From JBIOJM01 sp044450785 (GTDB lineage: Bacteria > Planctomycetota > Planctomycetia > Isosphaerales > Isosphaeraceae), in assembly GCA_044450785.1 (NCBI GenBank), contig JBIOJM010000009.1:4209-68208 (forward strand): a stretch of DNA of 64,000 bases, read 5' to 3'. The notes beneath the pieces are model-generated. The model saw only the letters and a list, made by a program, of their open reading frames with translations. It did not search any database and was not told where the DNA came from. Positions 1 to 7,956 of the stretch are shown one piece after another. Each line of letters opens with the position of its first letter. The first letter of the stretch is position 1. The translations under genes were made by a program, and so were the position numbers.

Positions 1-269
1 TTTGCGAATGCGCTTGGCACCACCCCGGCCGTCATCGCTTTCCCGGTCACGGCGTGCTTCGCGAAGTTCATGGTCGATTCGGCCAGCCCGTGTGGCAGGG
101 CATTCGAGAGAAAGCGCATGCCATGGACCGGCGCGATGACGACGGAAGGGGACAGCCCCCGCCGCGTCAGGCGCTCTCGAAGTAGCTCTTCGGTCATTCC
201 GGCGACAGATCCCACGTTGAAAAGCGTCTGGATCGACCGGAGGTCTAAACCGCGCGGTCCACTCGTCAT
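1..269 (-). pseudogene. Relic of an ECF-type sigma factor with the core regions deleted (partial, runs off the window)
   Basis: Reading leftward from the ATG at 267-269 there is an open frame to the window edge (89 codons). Its first ~30 residues (including DLRSIQTLFNVGSVAGMTEE) align by eye with the start of the complete sigma factor at 4022-5944 (RQIRVLFHAGSVAGLTDAQ). They are followed at once by RERLTRRGLSPS, which matches the segment just after sigma region 4 of that protein (REKLRLRLALRGLAP), and then by the typical post-sigma linker (HAVTGKAMTAGVVPS). Regions 2 to 4, about 160 residues that bind the polymerase and promoter, are missing. I infer an internal deletion and loss of sigma activity. 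The remaining C-terminal extension lies outside the window, so what domain it carried is unknown. Confidence 0.7.
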
Positions 270-760
270 GCGTCCCCCCTTTTGATCGCGACCGCTCTGC
301 CATAGATAGTACACGTCACGACCTTTTGCTTTCAACTTTTCCAGAATTCGCTGGCCCGCACAAGTTGATGCGTCGGCTTGGACGGCCGACGGGCCCGATG
401 GCCGGGTACGCGCGCTGTCGTTGGCCCAGATGGCCGCCATGAAGGCCAAGCAGTCGAAGGCGCGCACGAAGTCGGAGAAGCCAGGTGAGTAAGGCCAAGT
501 CCCTGGTGACGGAGGTTTCCGACTTTGGCAAGTTGCACCTACGCCTCTCTGGTTTCCGGGACGGCTGGATTTTCCAAGGCGGAAGGATGAGTAAAACCCT
601 TCTTTTTCATCCTTCGAGCAAGTGACAGTACGGAGAGCTTTGGACGAGGGCGGGCCTCCGCGCCCGCCGTCTCTTGACCCCACCGATTTCCCGAGACGAG
701 ACCCGGAAGTCATTTTCGGCCCGTTGCTGAGTTCCGTAAGGAAAAAACAAGAGCTAACAA
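270..760. other. Intergenic stretch without a convincing gene
   Basis: About 490 bases between the sigma relic and the pyrR leader. A plus-strand frame ending near 491 (…ALSLAQMAAMKAKQSKARTK… then a stop) has protein-like composition but no start or recognisable family, so it may be a remnant. No tRNA-like fold or repeat was noticed. Confidence 0.4.
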
Positions 761-849
761 GCACTCTTTCAGGTCGGGGATTAACCGGCGGCGCGAGCCC
801 GACAGAACCCGGTTTCCACGTCAGGTGGCGCCGCCGCTTGAAAGAGTGC
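761..849 (+). promoter_or_regulatory. Long two-step hairpin upstream of pyrR
   Basis: An 11-base arm gcactctttca (761-771) is perfectly complementary to tgaaagagtgc (839-849). Inside it a second perfect 9-base arm cggcggcgc (786-794) pairs with gcgccgccg (828-836), leaving a 33-nt loop. The structure ends about 70 nt before the pyrR ATG. The 3' arm overlaps a promoter-like TTGAAA, so it could act as DNA (a dyad over a promoter) or as leader RNA from a promoter further upstream. There is no oligo-T tract after it, so it is not a simple terminator, and I do not see the Bacillus PyrR-binding loop consensus. Confidence 0.45.
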
Positions 850-867
850 GTGAGTCTCTGCTACATT
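838..867 (+). promoter_or_regulatory. Candidate sigma70-type promoter for pyrRBC
   Basis: TTGAAA (838-843), an 18-base spacer and TACATT (862-867) lie about 50 bases before the pyrR start. The string gaaagagtgcg here recurs in the candidate promoter ahead of sucC (7855-7865), which also has a TACAAC box at matching distance. Prediction by eye only. Confidence 0.4.
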
Positions 868-918
868 CCCAGGCGGTGTCACCCAGGTCGGCTGCCCAGG
901 TGCGGAGGGGTCGAACGC

Positions 919-1497
919 ATGAACCCGAGTGAGCGACGACTCTGCGACGCCCACCAGATCGAGGGTCTGATCGCCTCCATGGCCCGGAAGCTTGTCGAGG
1001 GAGGGCGCCCGGGTGTGCCCTTGTTCTTGGTCGGAATCCGGACCCGTGGGGTTCCGCTGGCCGAGCGGCTGGCTCGCGAGCTGCGGCTTCTCCTCGGCCG
1101 GGACATCGAAGTGGGTGCGGTTGATATCACCCTCTACCGCGACGATCTCGGACAGGCACAGCGGTGGCCGGTCCTTCGAGGCACCGAGGTCCCGTTCGAC
1201 ATCGACGGCGCGGAGGTGGTCCTGGTGGACGACGTCCTGTTCACGGGGCGGACGGTCCGCGCCGCCTTGAATGCGATCTGCGACCTGGGTCGTCCCGCGT
1301 GTGTCCGCCTGGCAGTGCTGGTCGATCGCGGTCACCGCGAGATCCCGATTCAGGCCGACGTCGTCGGTCTGAACGTCGTCACGGACCACAGCGATCATGT
1401 GCGCGTGCGCCTTCACCCCAACGATCCGGTCGAGGAGATCGTGAGGTTCGCCGGGGGCCGCACCCCATTCCCGGTCGAAAGGAGCCCTACGCCGTGA
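919..1497 (+). CDS. pyrR: PyrR: pyrimidine operon regulator / uracil phosphoribosyltransferase
   Basis: 192 residues, the usual PyrR size. PyrR proteins sense UMP/UTP and regulate pyr operons; many also convert uracil and PRPP to UMP. The type I phosphoribosyltransferase PRPP loop VLVDDVLFTGRT is at about residues 101-112, and the N-terminal GIRTRGVPLAERLA matches the family. The open frame extends upstream to 622, but ATG 919 gives the conserved N-terminus and follows the promoter-like site, so it is preferred. It is the first gene of a pyrR-pyrB-pyrC cluster; its stop overlaps the pyrB start by 4 bases (GTGA). The upstream hairpin at 761-849 may be its regulatory target, which is inference. 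Confidence 0.93.
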   Translation: MNPSERRLCDAHQIEGLIASMARKLVEGGRPGVPLFLVGIRTRGVPLAERLARELRLLLGRDIEVGAVDITLYRDDLGQAQRWPVLRGTEVPFDIDGAEVVLVDDVLFTGRTVRAALNAICDLGRPACVRLAVLVDRGHREIPIQADVVGLNVVTDHSDHVRVRLHPNDPVEEIVRFAGGRTPFPVERSPTP

Positions 1498-2486
1498 AGG
1501 TCGCATCGTCTCCCAGCCCTGGTGTGAACACGGCCCCCTGGAGCCGTAAGCATTTGCTGGGTCTGGAAGATCTGTCGAGAGAGGAGATCGTGGCGCTCCT
1601 GGATACCGCGGAGTCGTTCGTCGAGATATCGACTCGCAGCCGCAAGAAGGTTCCCGCTCTGCAAGGGCGGATCGTGTTCAACTTGTTCTTCGAGAACTCG
1701 ACCCGGACGCGGACCAGCTTCAGCCTGGCGGCCAAGCGGCTATCGGCGGATACGCAGGACTTCTCTCCAAGCGGCTCGAGCCTCTCAAAGGGAGAGTCGT
1801 TCATCGATACGGCCAAGAACATCGAAGCCATGGGGGCCGATGTCCTGGTGATTCGCCACCCCACCCCGGGCACGCCTCACCTGCTGGCTCAGCATCTCAA
1901 CTGCTCGATCATCAATGCCGGCGACGGCGCGCACGAGCACCCGACCCAAGGTCTCGTGGATTTGATGACGATCCGGCGCGCCAAGGGGCGGATCGACGGC
2001 CTGACCGTCGGGCTGCTGGGCGACATTTCCCATTCCCGAGTCGCCCGATCGAATATCTGGGCACTGACCAAGCTGGGCGCGAAGGTCATCTTGTGCGGAC
2101 CGCCGACCCTGGTGCCCAGGGCCTGGGAGCGGGTCGGCTGCGAGGTCGCCTATCACCTCGACGAGATCTTGCCGCGGTGCGACGTCGTCAACGTCCTGCG
2201 TATCCAGTTTGAACGGCAGCAGGGAGGGTTATTCCCCTCGGTTGCCGAATACTCGAAGTTTTACCAGATGACCCAGGAGCGCCTGGATTTCGCCAAGCCG
2301 GACCTCTTGCTGCTCGCCCCCGGTCCCATCAACCGCGGTGTCGAGCTGACCCCGGAAGTCGCGGACGGCAAGCACTCGGCGATTCTGGACCAGGTCACCA
2401 ATGGGCTGGCCGTCCGGATGGGAGTGCTCTACCTGCTCTCCGGTCGCATGGAAACCAAGGAGACTCCGCTCGAAAAGAGAAACTGA
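1494..2486 (+). CDS. pyrB: Aspartate carbamoyltransferase catalytic subunit
   Basis: 330 residues. It condenses carbamoyl phosphate with aspartate to N-carbamoylaspartate, the committed step of pyrimidine synthesis. The carbamoyl-phosphate loop FENSTRTRTSF lies near residue 68 and HPTQGLVDL near residue 150, both diagnostic. The start is taken as GTG 1494, overlapping the pyrR TGA as GTGA, with AAAGGAG about 9 bases upstream; no ATG lies suitably in frame. No pyrI regulatory subunit is present nearby, so it probably works as a trimer, or as a class A-like complex with the dihydroorotase next door. The class A possibility is inference. Confidence 0.95.
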   Translation: MKVASSPSPGVNTAPWSRKHLLGLEDLSREEIVALLDTAESFVEISTRSRKKVPALQGRIVFNLFFENSTRTRTSFSLAAKRLSADTQDFSPSGSSLSKGESFIDTAKNIEAMGADVLVIRHPTPGTPHLLAQHLNCSIINAGDGAHEHPTQGLVDLMTIRRAKGRIDGLTVGLLGDISHSRVARSNIWALTKLGAKVILCGPPTLVPRAWERVGCEVAYHLDEILPRCDVVNVLRIQFERQQGGLFPSVAEYSKFYQMTQERLDFAKPDLLLLAPGPINRGVELTPEVADGKHSAILDQVTNGLAVRMGVLYLLSGRMETKETPLEKRN

Positions 2487-2589
2487 CGGGCGACCGGAGC
2501 AACCTCCGGTGATGCCCGGGCGACGTTACTCGACGTGTCAGATCGGACAAAGGCGGGGCGTGAGCGGAGCCGGTCAGGCTGCAACGGGA

Positions 2590-3930
2590 ATGGCAAAGGG
2601 GATGGGGGGACCTGCCTTGCGGACCATACAAATCACCGGCGGCCGGATCATCGACCCCGGGCAGAATCTCGACCAGGTCGGCGACCTTTGGATCAACCGC
2701 GGCCGGATTCTGCCGATGGGAGGGGGCTACGAGGAGGCTGAAATCGTCATCGATGCCCACGGGATGATCGTTTGTCCCGGCTTGATCGACGTGCATGTCC
2801 ATCTTCGCGAGCCGGGCAACGAGGAGGACGAGACGATCGCCACGGGCGCGAGCGCCGCTCTGGCAAGCGGTGTGACCTCGGTGGCGTGCATGCCCAACAC
2901 TCGGCCCGCCATCGATTCCCAGGCGACCGCCGAGTTCGTGGTGCTCCAGGCGCAGCGCGCGCGCCAGGCCAACGTCTACCCGGTCGGCGCCGTCAGTAAG
3001 GGCCGCAAGGGTGAAGAGCTGGCCGAGCTCGGCCAGCTCGTTGCCGGTGGCGCCGTCGCGTTCACGGATGACGGCTCGCCGGTCGCGTCGGCCGCCCTGA
3101 TGCGCCGCGCCTTGCAATACGCCAAGATGTTCGACCGCGTGATCATGCAGCATTGCCAGGTGCCCGAGCTGACCTCAGGCGGAGTGATGCACGAGGGGTT
3201 CGAATCCATGCGGCTCGGGCTGCCCGGCATGCCGGCCGCGGCTGAGGACATCATGGTCGCGCGCGACATCCGCCTTGCAGAAATCACCGGCGGCCGCCTG
3301 CATATCCAGCACATCTCGACCGCGCGCTCGGTCGAGTTGGTCCGCGAGGGTAAGCGGCGCGGCGTACGCGTCACGGCCGAGGCCTGCCCCCACCATTTCA
3401 CCCTCACCGACGAGAAGCTCCACACCTTCGATTCCCACTACAAGATGAACCCGCCGCTCCGCACCTGGAACGACGTCGAGGCCGTCATCAATGGGTTGAA
3501 GGATCATACGATCGAGATCATCGCCACCGACCACGCGCCCCATGCCCGCGAGAAGAAAATGCGCGAGATCGACCAGGCCCCGTTCGGGATCATCGGCCTG
3601 GAGACCATGATCCCGATCACGGTCACAAGCCTGATCGAGGCGGGCCATCTGACCTGGCCCGAGGTCCTCCGCAAGCTGACCTGCAATCCGGCGCAGCTTC
3701 TGGGGATCCCCAAGGGGACGCTTCGCGCCGGCGCTGACGCCGACGTCACGATCATCGACCCTGATATCCAATGGACCATCGACCCGTCCAAGTTCCGCTC
3801 CAAGAGCCGTAACACGCCGTTCGGCGGCTGGGAGGTCCGCGGCCGCGCCCACACGGTCATCGTTGGAGGCGAGGTACGCTTCACGCGGGGGGGGATCGTC
3901 CAGCAGGCAGGCGCGGCCGTTCCGGTGTGA
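2590..3930 (+). CDS. pyrC: Dihydroorotase
   Basis: Amidohydrolase-fold enzyme that cyclises carbamoylaspartate to dihydroorotate. Visible metal-site motifs are DVHVHLREPG near the N-terminus, EACPHHF in the middle and TDHAPH late, matching the multifunctional/class I PyrC type that pairs with PyrB. The annotated ATG 2590 lacks a good Shine-Dalgarno. TTG 2617 has GGGGGA six bases upstream and gives the family-typical beginning RTIQITGGRIIDPG, so the true start may be there. It lies about 100 bases after pyrB on the same strand and is probably cotranscribed with pyrRB. Confidence 0.93.
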   Translation: MAKGMGGPALRTIQITGGRIIDPGQNLDQVGDLWINRGRILPMGGGYEEAEIVIDAHGMIVCPGLIDVHVHLREPGNEEDETIATGASAALASGVTSVACMPNTRPAIDSQATAEFVVLQAQRARQANVYPVGAVSKGRKGEELAELGQLVAGGAVAFTDDGSPVASAALMRRALQYAKMFDRVIMQHCQVPELTSGGVMHEGFESMRLGLPGMPAAAEDIMVARDIRLAEITGGRLHIQHISTARSVELVREGKRRGVRVTAEACPHHFTLTDEKLHTFDSHYKMNPPLRTWNDVEAVINGLKDHTIEIIATDHAPHAREKKMREIDQAPFGIIGLETMIPITVTSLIEAGHLTWPEVLRKLTCNPAQLLGIPKGTLRAGADADVTIIDPDIQWTIDPSKFRSKSRNTPFGGWEVRGRAHTVIVGGEVRFTRGGIVQQAGAAVPV

Positions 3931-3948
3931 CGTCTTGTTCCCGGGTAC

Positions 3949-3964
3949 GGCTCGGGGGCGAGCC
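3949..3964. terminator. Short GC hairpin between convergent genes
   Basis: GGCTCG, a 4-base loop and CGAGCC form a perfect 6-bp stem 18 bases after pyrC, in the 91-base gap to the convergent sigma gene. There is no T-tract on either side, so any termination role is weakly supported. Confidence 0.3.
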
Positions 3965-4021
3965 GGCCCCTAAGCGTCGACCGCACCTGCGCACGCAGTC
4001 GGCCTCGACCTGGCCCCTGGA

Positions 4022-5944
4022 TTACGGCTTCACCTCCTCGATTTTGTAGGTGAGATCGACCAGATCCACGCTCCTGGTAAAGCGAGGCACAGCGTGGACG
4101 ATCCGCGCATTGCCGCAACCGATCGTTTTGTATTTGCCGATGATGTTTTTCTTGTCCTCTTCAAGGAACTCATTGAGGAAAGGCCTGCCCGACTGGAGCA
4201 GCAGGCCCTCGCGCAACTTCTCACTGGAGATTCTCTTGTTGCTCAGGAAATCGATCTTGCCAACCCGGTAGCGGGTTTTCTCTTGGATGAGATAGGTCAG
4301 ATGAAAGTCTCCGGGCTTGTCGCCGGTGCGGAGGACTGATCGCACATCGACCTTCAGGAAGCCCTGATTCTTGTAGTAACTCACGAGGCTTTCTCGATCC
4401 GCCTCGATTTGGTCGCGATAGACAAGGATGTTCTCGAGGCCAATCCGGCCGAGTGCCGCCGGTTCTCTGGTGATCTCGGCCATCAATTGGGCGTCTGTGG
4501 CAAAGTGGTTGCCCTCGAAGTCGATCGATCGCAACTGATGCTTGGGCCCCTCGAAGATCTCGATCACGACGTTGGTGTCGCCGGGATTGCCCCCTTCGAG
4601 CAGCGTGACCGAGGCCTGGTTGTATCCCTTCTCCAGGTAGAGCCGCCGGATCTTGTCGACGGCCAGCAGAGTCCGAGTGGGATCGGCGATCTTGCCGGCC
4701 TTCAAGTCCGTATTATACTCGATCTCCTTTATCTGAAAGAGTTTAAGCCCTTTGAACTCGACCTTGGTGAGCATGAACACGGGCATTTTCGTCACCGTGA
4801 AGATCAAGGTGTACTTCCCGCTTTTGGGAGGCGACTCGTCCAGTGAGTACGTGACATCGGAAAACCAAGATGACTTCATCAAGGTCTTGAGGTCGGCCTC
4901 GACTTTCTCGAGATCGAGCGGCTGTCCGACCCGACTCACGAGCTGTCTCTTGATCGTGTCGTGAACTTTCCCCTCAAATCGGATCGCGGAAATCACGGGG
5001 TCGAGTGAGCCGTCCTCCTCGAGGGGTCGCGCGGGCGCGGCGGCGCTAGGCGCATCTTGCTCGCCCGAGTCCGAACGAGCGAGGACCGCCGCGGCGGTTG
5101 TGCCCAGGCAAGCTACGAGAATGACCGACGCAGCGATCTTCAGCCTGAACAGGATCATGGATTGAAGCACTCCGTTCGTGAGAGAGGCTACCGGCGCCGA
5201 GACGATCCCGACAGCCGGCGGTCCGTGCATCGCAAGTCGTGTCGCTGCATGTGCCGTCGCGTCCCGTAGGGTTGTCGGGACCGAGGCTCTTGCCGCCGGC
5301 GCCACGGGTATCCCGGCCAGCGGGGCGAGCCCGCGGAGGGCGAGCCGGAGGCGAAGCTTTTCCCGGCCCCGCGCCAGGCGGCTCTTGACCGTCCCAATGG
5401 GGCAGCCGAGGACACGGGCTGCCTCTTCGTAGGCGACATCCTCCAGGTCACAGAGCAGGATTGGAGCGCGGAACCGCTCGGGGAGCCGCGCGAGCTCCTC
5501 GTGAATCAGTTCTCCCAATTCCGAGGTCTCACCCAGGGCGAATCCCGACGCGCCAGCCCCCGCCAAGGTTGCGGCCGTGTGTTCATGCACTCGACGCCGA
5601 ACCTTGGCCGACCGAGCCCGGAGACAGACGCGGTGGGCGACCCCGTGCAACCAGCTCGCCAGCGACTCGCGCCGGCGAACCGAACGCGCCTTGCGGGCCA
5701 GGATGAAGAAGGTCGCCTGGAAGGCGTCCTGGGCGTCGTGCAGGTCGCCCAGCGTCTGGCGGCAGACCCGGAGTACCATCGGTCCGTGCCGCTCGACGAT
5801 CGCCGCGAACGCGAGTTCAGCCACCTCGCTGTCTCGGGCCGTGAACCGCTCCAGCAGTTGCGCGTCCGTCAGACCCGCGACCGAGCCCGCGTGGAATAGC
5901 ACGCGGATTTGCCGCAAGACGGCGCCGTTTTGAACCGTTGCCAC
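4022..5944 (-). CDS. ECF-type sigma factor fused to a transmembrane segment and POTRA-like domains
   Basis: 640 residues. Residues ~10-205 are an ECF sigma factor: region 2 around AQDAFQATFFILARKA (71-86) and SLASWLHGVAHRVC (94-107), region 4 helix-turn-helix VAYEEAARVLGCPIGTVKSRLARGR (split around 170-194). A linker follows, then one hydrophobic stretch (~266-288, RLKIAASVILVACLGTTAAA). From ~315 to the end are three to four repeats with the POTRA / surface-antigen pattern of BamA (ISAIRFEGK, LTKVEFKGL, LRSIDFEGN, VGKIDFLSN openings, YxxxGY and YYKNQGF turns). No beta-barrel follows. Predicted topology: sigma domain in the cytoplasm, POTRA domains outside. GTG start 5944 with AGGAGGAGG about 9 bases upstream. 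Planctomycete sigma factors with long C-terminal extensions are known; a POTRA sensor is unusual to my knowledge. Envelope-stress sensing is inference. Confidence 0.85.
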   Translation of the reverse strand: MATVQNGAVLRQIRVLFHAGSVAGLTDAQLLERFTARDSEVAELAFAAIVERHGPMVLRVCRQTLGDLHDAQDAFQATFFILARKARSVRRRESLASWLHGVAHRVCLRARSAKVRRRVHEHTAATLAGAGASGFALGETSELGELIHEELARLPERFRAPILLCDLEDVAYEEAARVLGCPIGTVKSRLARGREKLRLRLALRGLAPLAGIPVAPAARASVPTTLRDATAHAATRLAMHGPPAVGIVSAPVASLTNGVLQSMILFRLKIAASVILVACLGTTAAAVLARSDSGEQDAPSAAAPARPLEEDGSLDPVISAIRFEGKVHDTIKRQLVSRVGQPLDLEKVEADLKTLMKSSWFSDVTYSLDESPPKSGKYTLIFTVTKMPVFMLTKVEFKGLKLFQIKEIEYNTDLKAGKIADPTRTLLAVDKIRRLYLEKGYNQASVTLLEGGNPGDTNVVIEIFEGPKHQLRSIDFEGNHFATDAQLMAEITREPAALGRIGLENILVYRDQIEADRESLVSYYKNQGFLKVDVRSVLRTGDKPGDFHLTYLIQEKTRYRVGKIDFLSNKRISSEKLREGLLLQSGRPFLNEFLEEDKKNIIGKYKTIGCGNARIVHAVPRFTRSVDLVDLTYKIEEVKP

Positions 5945-6034
5945 CGGCCGACCTCCTCCTGGGTCACTCGTTCCCGCAAGAGTAGTCTCCTCTCGACTGG
6001 GATTTGTTCCGAAGAACTTTGTTCGCCAACCTCG

Positions 6035-6967
6035 TCACGATGATTTGCCCCTTCCACGCCGCTTCAGCTCGGCTTCGAGCTGGCGGAGCCGGTCCTCCGC
6101 GGCGCGGGCCCGTTCTTCGGCCGCCCGTGCCTCGGCCTCGGCTTGGGCGCGTGCCTGGAAGGCGGCTTGTACCTGGGCCACGGCTCGGGAGCGTGCCTGC
6201 AAGGCGGCTTCGACCTGGGCCTCGGCTCGTGCGCGTGCTTCGGTCTCGGCGGCGAGCGTTCGCCGGATCGCCGTGTAGTCGCCGATCTCCTGGCCGGCAG
6301 ACGGGTCGACGAGAACCAGTCGGTCGCCACCGGTCTCCGGATAAACCTTCACGGCCAACCAGAGACCCACGGGGTCCAGCCACGCACGCCCGTGCTCGTC
6401 GAGCGGCACGCTGACGAACGATTCACCTGCCAGCCGATAGGCGATCAGCGTCAGCCGCCGGCGATTGTTGTTCTCCTCGGCATCCGCGATCACGTAATGC
6501 GGAACTCCCGCCGTGGCATACTGCTTGACCTTGGTCTTGACATCGTTGACCCGCGTGGATGGCGAGGTGACTTCGATGATGAGCCGCGGACGGACTTTCT
6601 CCTCCTTGACGTCGAACGTCTTCCAGTCCTTCCGCTGTTTCACGCCAAAGATCACCGACAAGTCGGGGCTGTGGTGCCCGAGCCTGGGCACGTCCCAAAA
6701 GATCCCGCAGTCCGAGAAGACCGCGACGGACCGGTCGGCCGCATACCGGTCCTTGAGAACGGATCTGAGATAATTACAGTCGTCGGCGTGCGGGTCGCTG
6801 AGCACATGGACGTCTCCGAACCGAGGGTGGAGGACATCCCGTAAGGTCAACGGGACTCTCTTGAATTTAACGCGGCCGTTGGGCTGCTTGACCCGCACCT
6901 CCCGATAACCGTAGCGGAATGAGGGCTTGGTGTCGGAAGGGGAAGAGCGCCTGGGGACCGTGCTCAT
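6035..6967 (-). CDS. Uma2-family (DUF820) endonuclease-like protein with C-terminal coiled coil
   Basis: 310 residues from ATG 6967. The central part has the Uma2/PD-(D/E)xK pattern: PDLSVIFG, then LIIEVTSPSTR (the E of the D…ExK-like core), then a VKQYATAGVPHYVIAD segment. These proteins are abundant in planctomycetes and cyanobacteria; most have no established substrate. The last ~90 residues are an Ala/Glu/Arg-rich repeat (AEARARAEAQ…) that should form a long coiled coil, ending in a basic tail. It is monocistronic, divergent from the NYN gene. The frame stays open upstream to 7606 but that part overlaps the NYN gene and is not protein-like. Confidence 0.8.
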   Translation of the reverse strand: MSTVPRRSSPSDTKPSFRYGYREVRVKQPNGRVKFKRVPLTLRDVLHPRFGDVHVLSDPHADDCNYLRSVLKDRYAADRSVAVFSDCGIFWDVPRLGHHSPDLSVIFGVKQRKDWKTFDVKEEKVRPRLIIEVTSPSTRVNDVKTKVKQYATAGVPHYVIADAEENNNRRRLTLIAYRLAGESFVSVPLDEHGRAWLDPVGLWLAVKVYPETGGDRLVLVDPSAGQEIGDYTAIRRTLAAETEARARAEAQVEAALQARSRAVAQVQAAFQARAQAEAEARAAEERARAAEDRLRQLEAELKRRGRGKSS

Positions 6968-7141
6968 GAATCGTCCTCCATCTGTGGCCGGCACGGCAGA
7001 GATAAAGCGTTCTGAGCAACGCCTTTTCATTGTAGTGGTGAAGCGGGATCCGAACAAGGAAACCTTGAATCCCCCGGGCATCGATCTAAACTGATCATGG
7101 GGGGAATGGTCAAGCAGACAGGCCATTTGATCTCGTCGCTC

Positions 7142-7759
7142 ATGCGCTGGCTCATCGATGGGTACAACGTGATGCACGCGGGGGGGCGGCTCGGACCGAA
7201 GCTCGGCCGCGAGGGATTTCGCCGCGCGCGCCGTCGCTTCCTCGACGAGCTGTCGGCCGCGCTGGGACCGGACATCGCCCGCCAGACCACGGTGGTCTTC
7301 GATGCCTCGGTGCCCCCCGGCGACTTCCGGCTCGATGCGGACTATCGGGGACTCGGGGTCCTTTTCGCACTCGGAGATGAGAACGCCGATGCGCGAATCG
7401 AGCAGCTCATCGCCGAGCACTCGAACCCCAAGACGTTGACGGTCATTTCTTCCGATCGGCGCATCCGCCAGGCCGCCGCCCGCCGCAGGACCAAATCCCT
7501 CACTGCTGACGAATTCTGGGTCTTGATCGACGACTTCAAGGAGCACAAGGCCAGAAAATCGCCGGATGCGGCTCGGCCCGAGTCCCTGGCCCGCGACCAG
7601 GAACAACAGCCGACGCCCGCTGAGTCAGCCTTCTGGGTCGAGACGTTCGGCGAAATCGCCGAGGCAGACGAGATCCAGCGGGCACTTCCGCCCCGCGACT
7701 CCCTGTTGACCGACGCCGACATCGCGGAGATCGAGCGCCAGATCGAGCGCGAGCCGTGA
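7142..7759 (+). CDS. NYN-domain (YacP/DUF901-like) ribonuclease
   Basis: About 205 residues. The N-terminus RWLIDGYNVMH is the NYN/PIN-like signature with the first catalytic Asp. Further acidic sites follow in VVFDAS, GDENADARIEQLI and VISSDRRIR, a layout like YacP/Rae1 ribonucleases that cleave mRNA on the ribosome in Bacillus. The C-terminal ~70 residues are a charged extension (ESAFWVETFGEI…). The start is ambiguous: ATG 7142 gives the family-type beginning, but the frame is open from ATG 7097, and neither has a strong Shine-Dalgarno. It stands between a divergent Uma2 gene and sucC without an obvious operon partner. Confidence 0.75.
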   Translation: MRWLIDGYNVMHAGGRLGPKLGREGFRRARRRFLDELSAALGPDIARQTTVVFDASVPPGDFRLDADYRGLGVLFALGDENADARIEQLIAEHSNPKTLTVISSDRRIRQAAARRRTKSLTADEFWVLIDDFKEHKARKSPDAARPESLARDQEQQPTPAESAFWVETFGEIAEADEIQRALPPRDSLLTDADIAEIERQIEREP

Positions 7760-7852
7760 TCCATGTCCCGATCGCGGCAGAGCCGCAACCCAAGAATCGG
7801 CGAGCCGGGATCGACTCATCCTTCATCCTTCATCCTTCCGCAGCCCCCCTGC

Positions 7853-7881
7853 TGGAAAGAGTGCGGCAAGCGTGGTACAAC
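7853..7881 (+). promoter_or_regulatory. Candidate promoter upstream of sucC
   Basis: TGGAAA (7853-7858), 17 bases, TACAAC (7876-7881), about 75 bases before the sucC ATG. The stretch gaaagagtgcg is identical to that in the pyrR promoter candidate. By eye only. Confidence 0.35.
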
Positions 7882-7956
7882 CGAACCAACCATGGCCCTT
7901 TCGCCGCGATCGAAGCGGAGAAAGGATTCCCACTCAAGAATCAGGATCCTCGCTCG

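Noticed and set aside
622..918. N-terminal extension of the pyrR reading frame
   Set aside because: Composition is not protein-like, it contains the hairpin and the promoter candidate, and PyrR proteins begin at the ATG 919 position.
3190..3215. tRNA T-loop-like ggttcgaat
   Set aside because: It lies inside pyrC in a conserved coding region and there is no cloverleaf around it.
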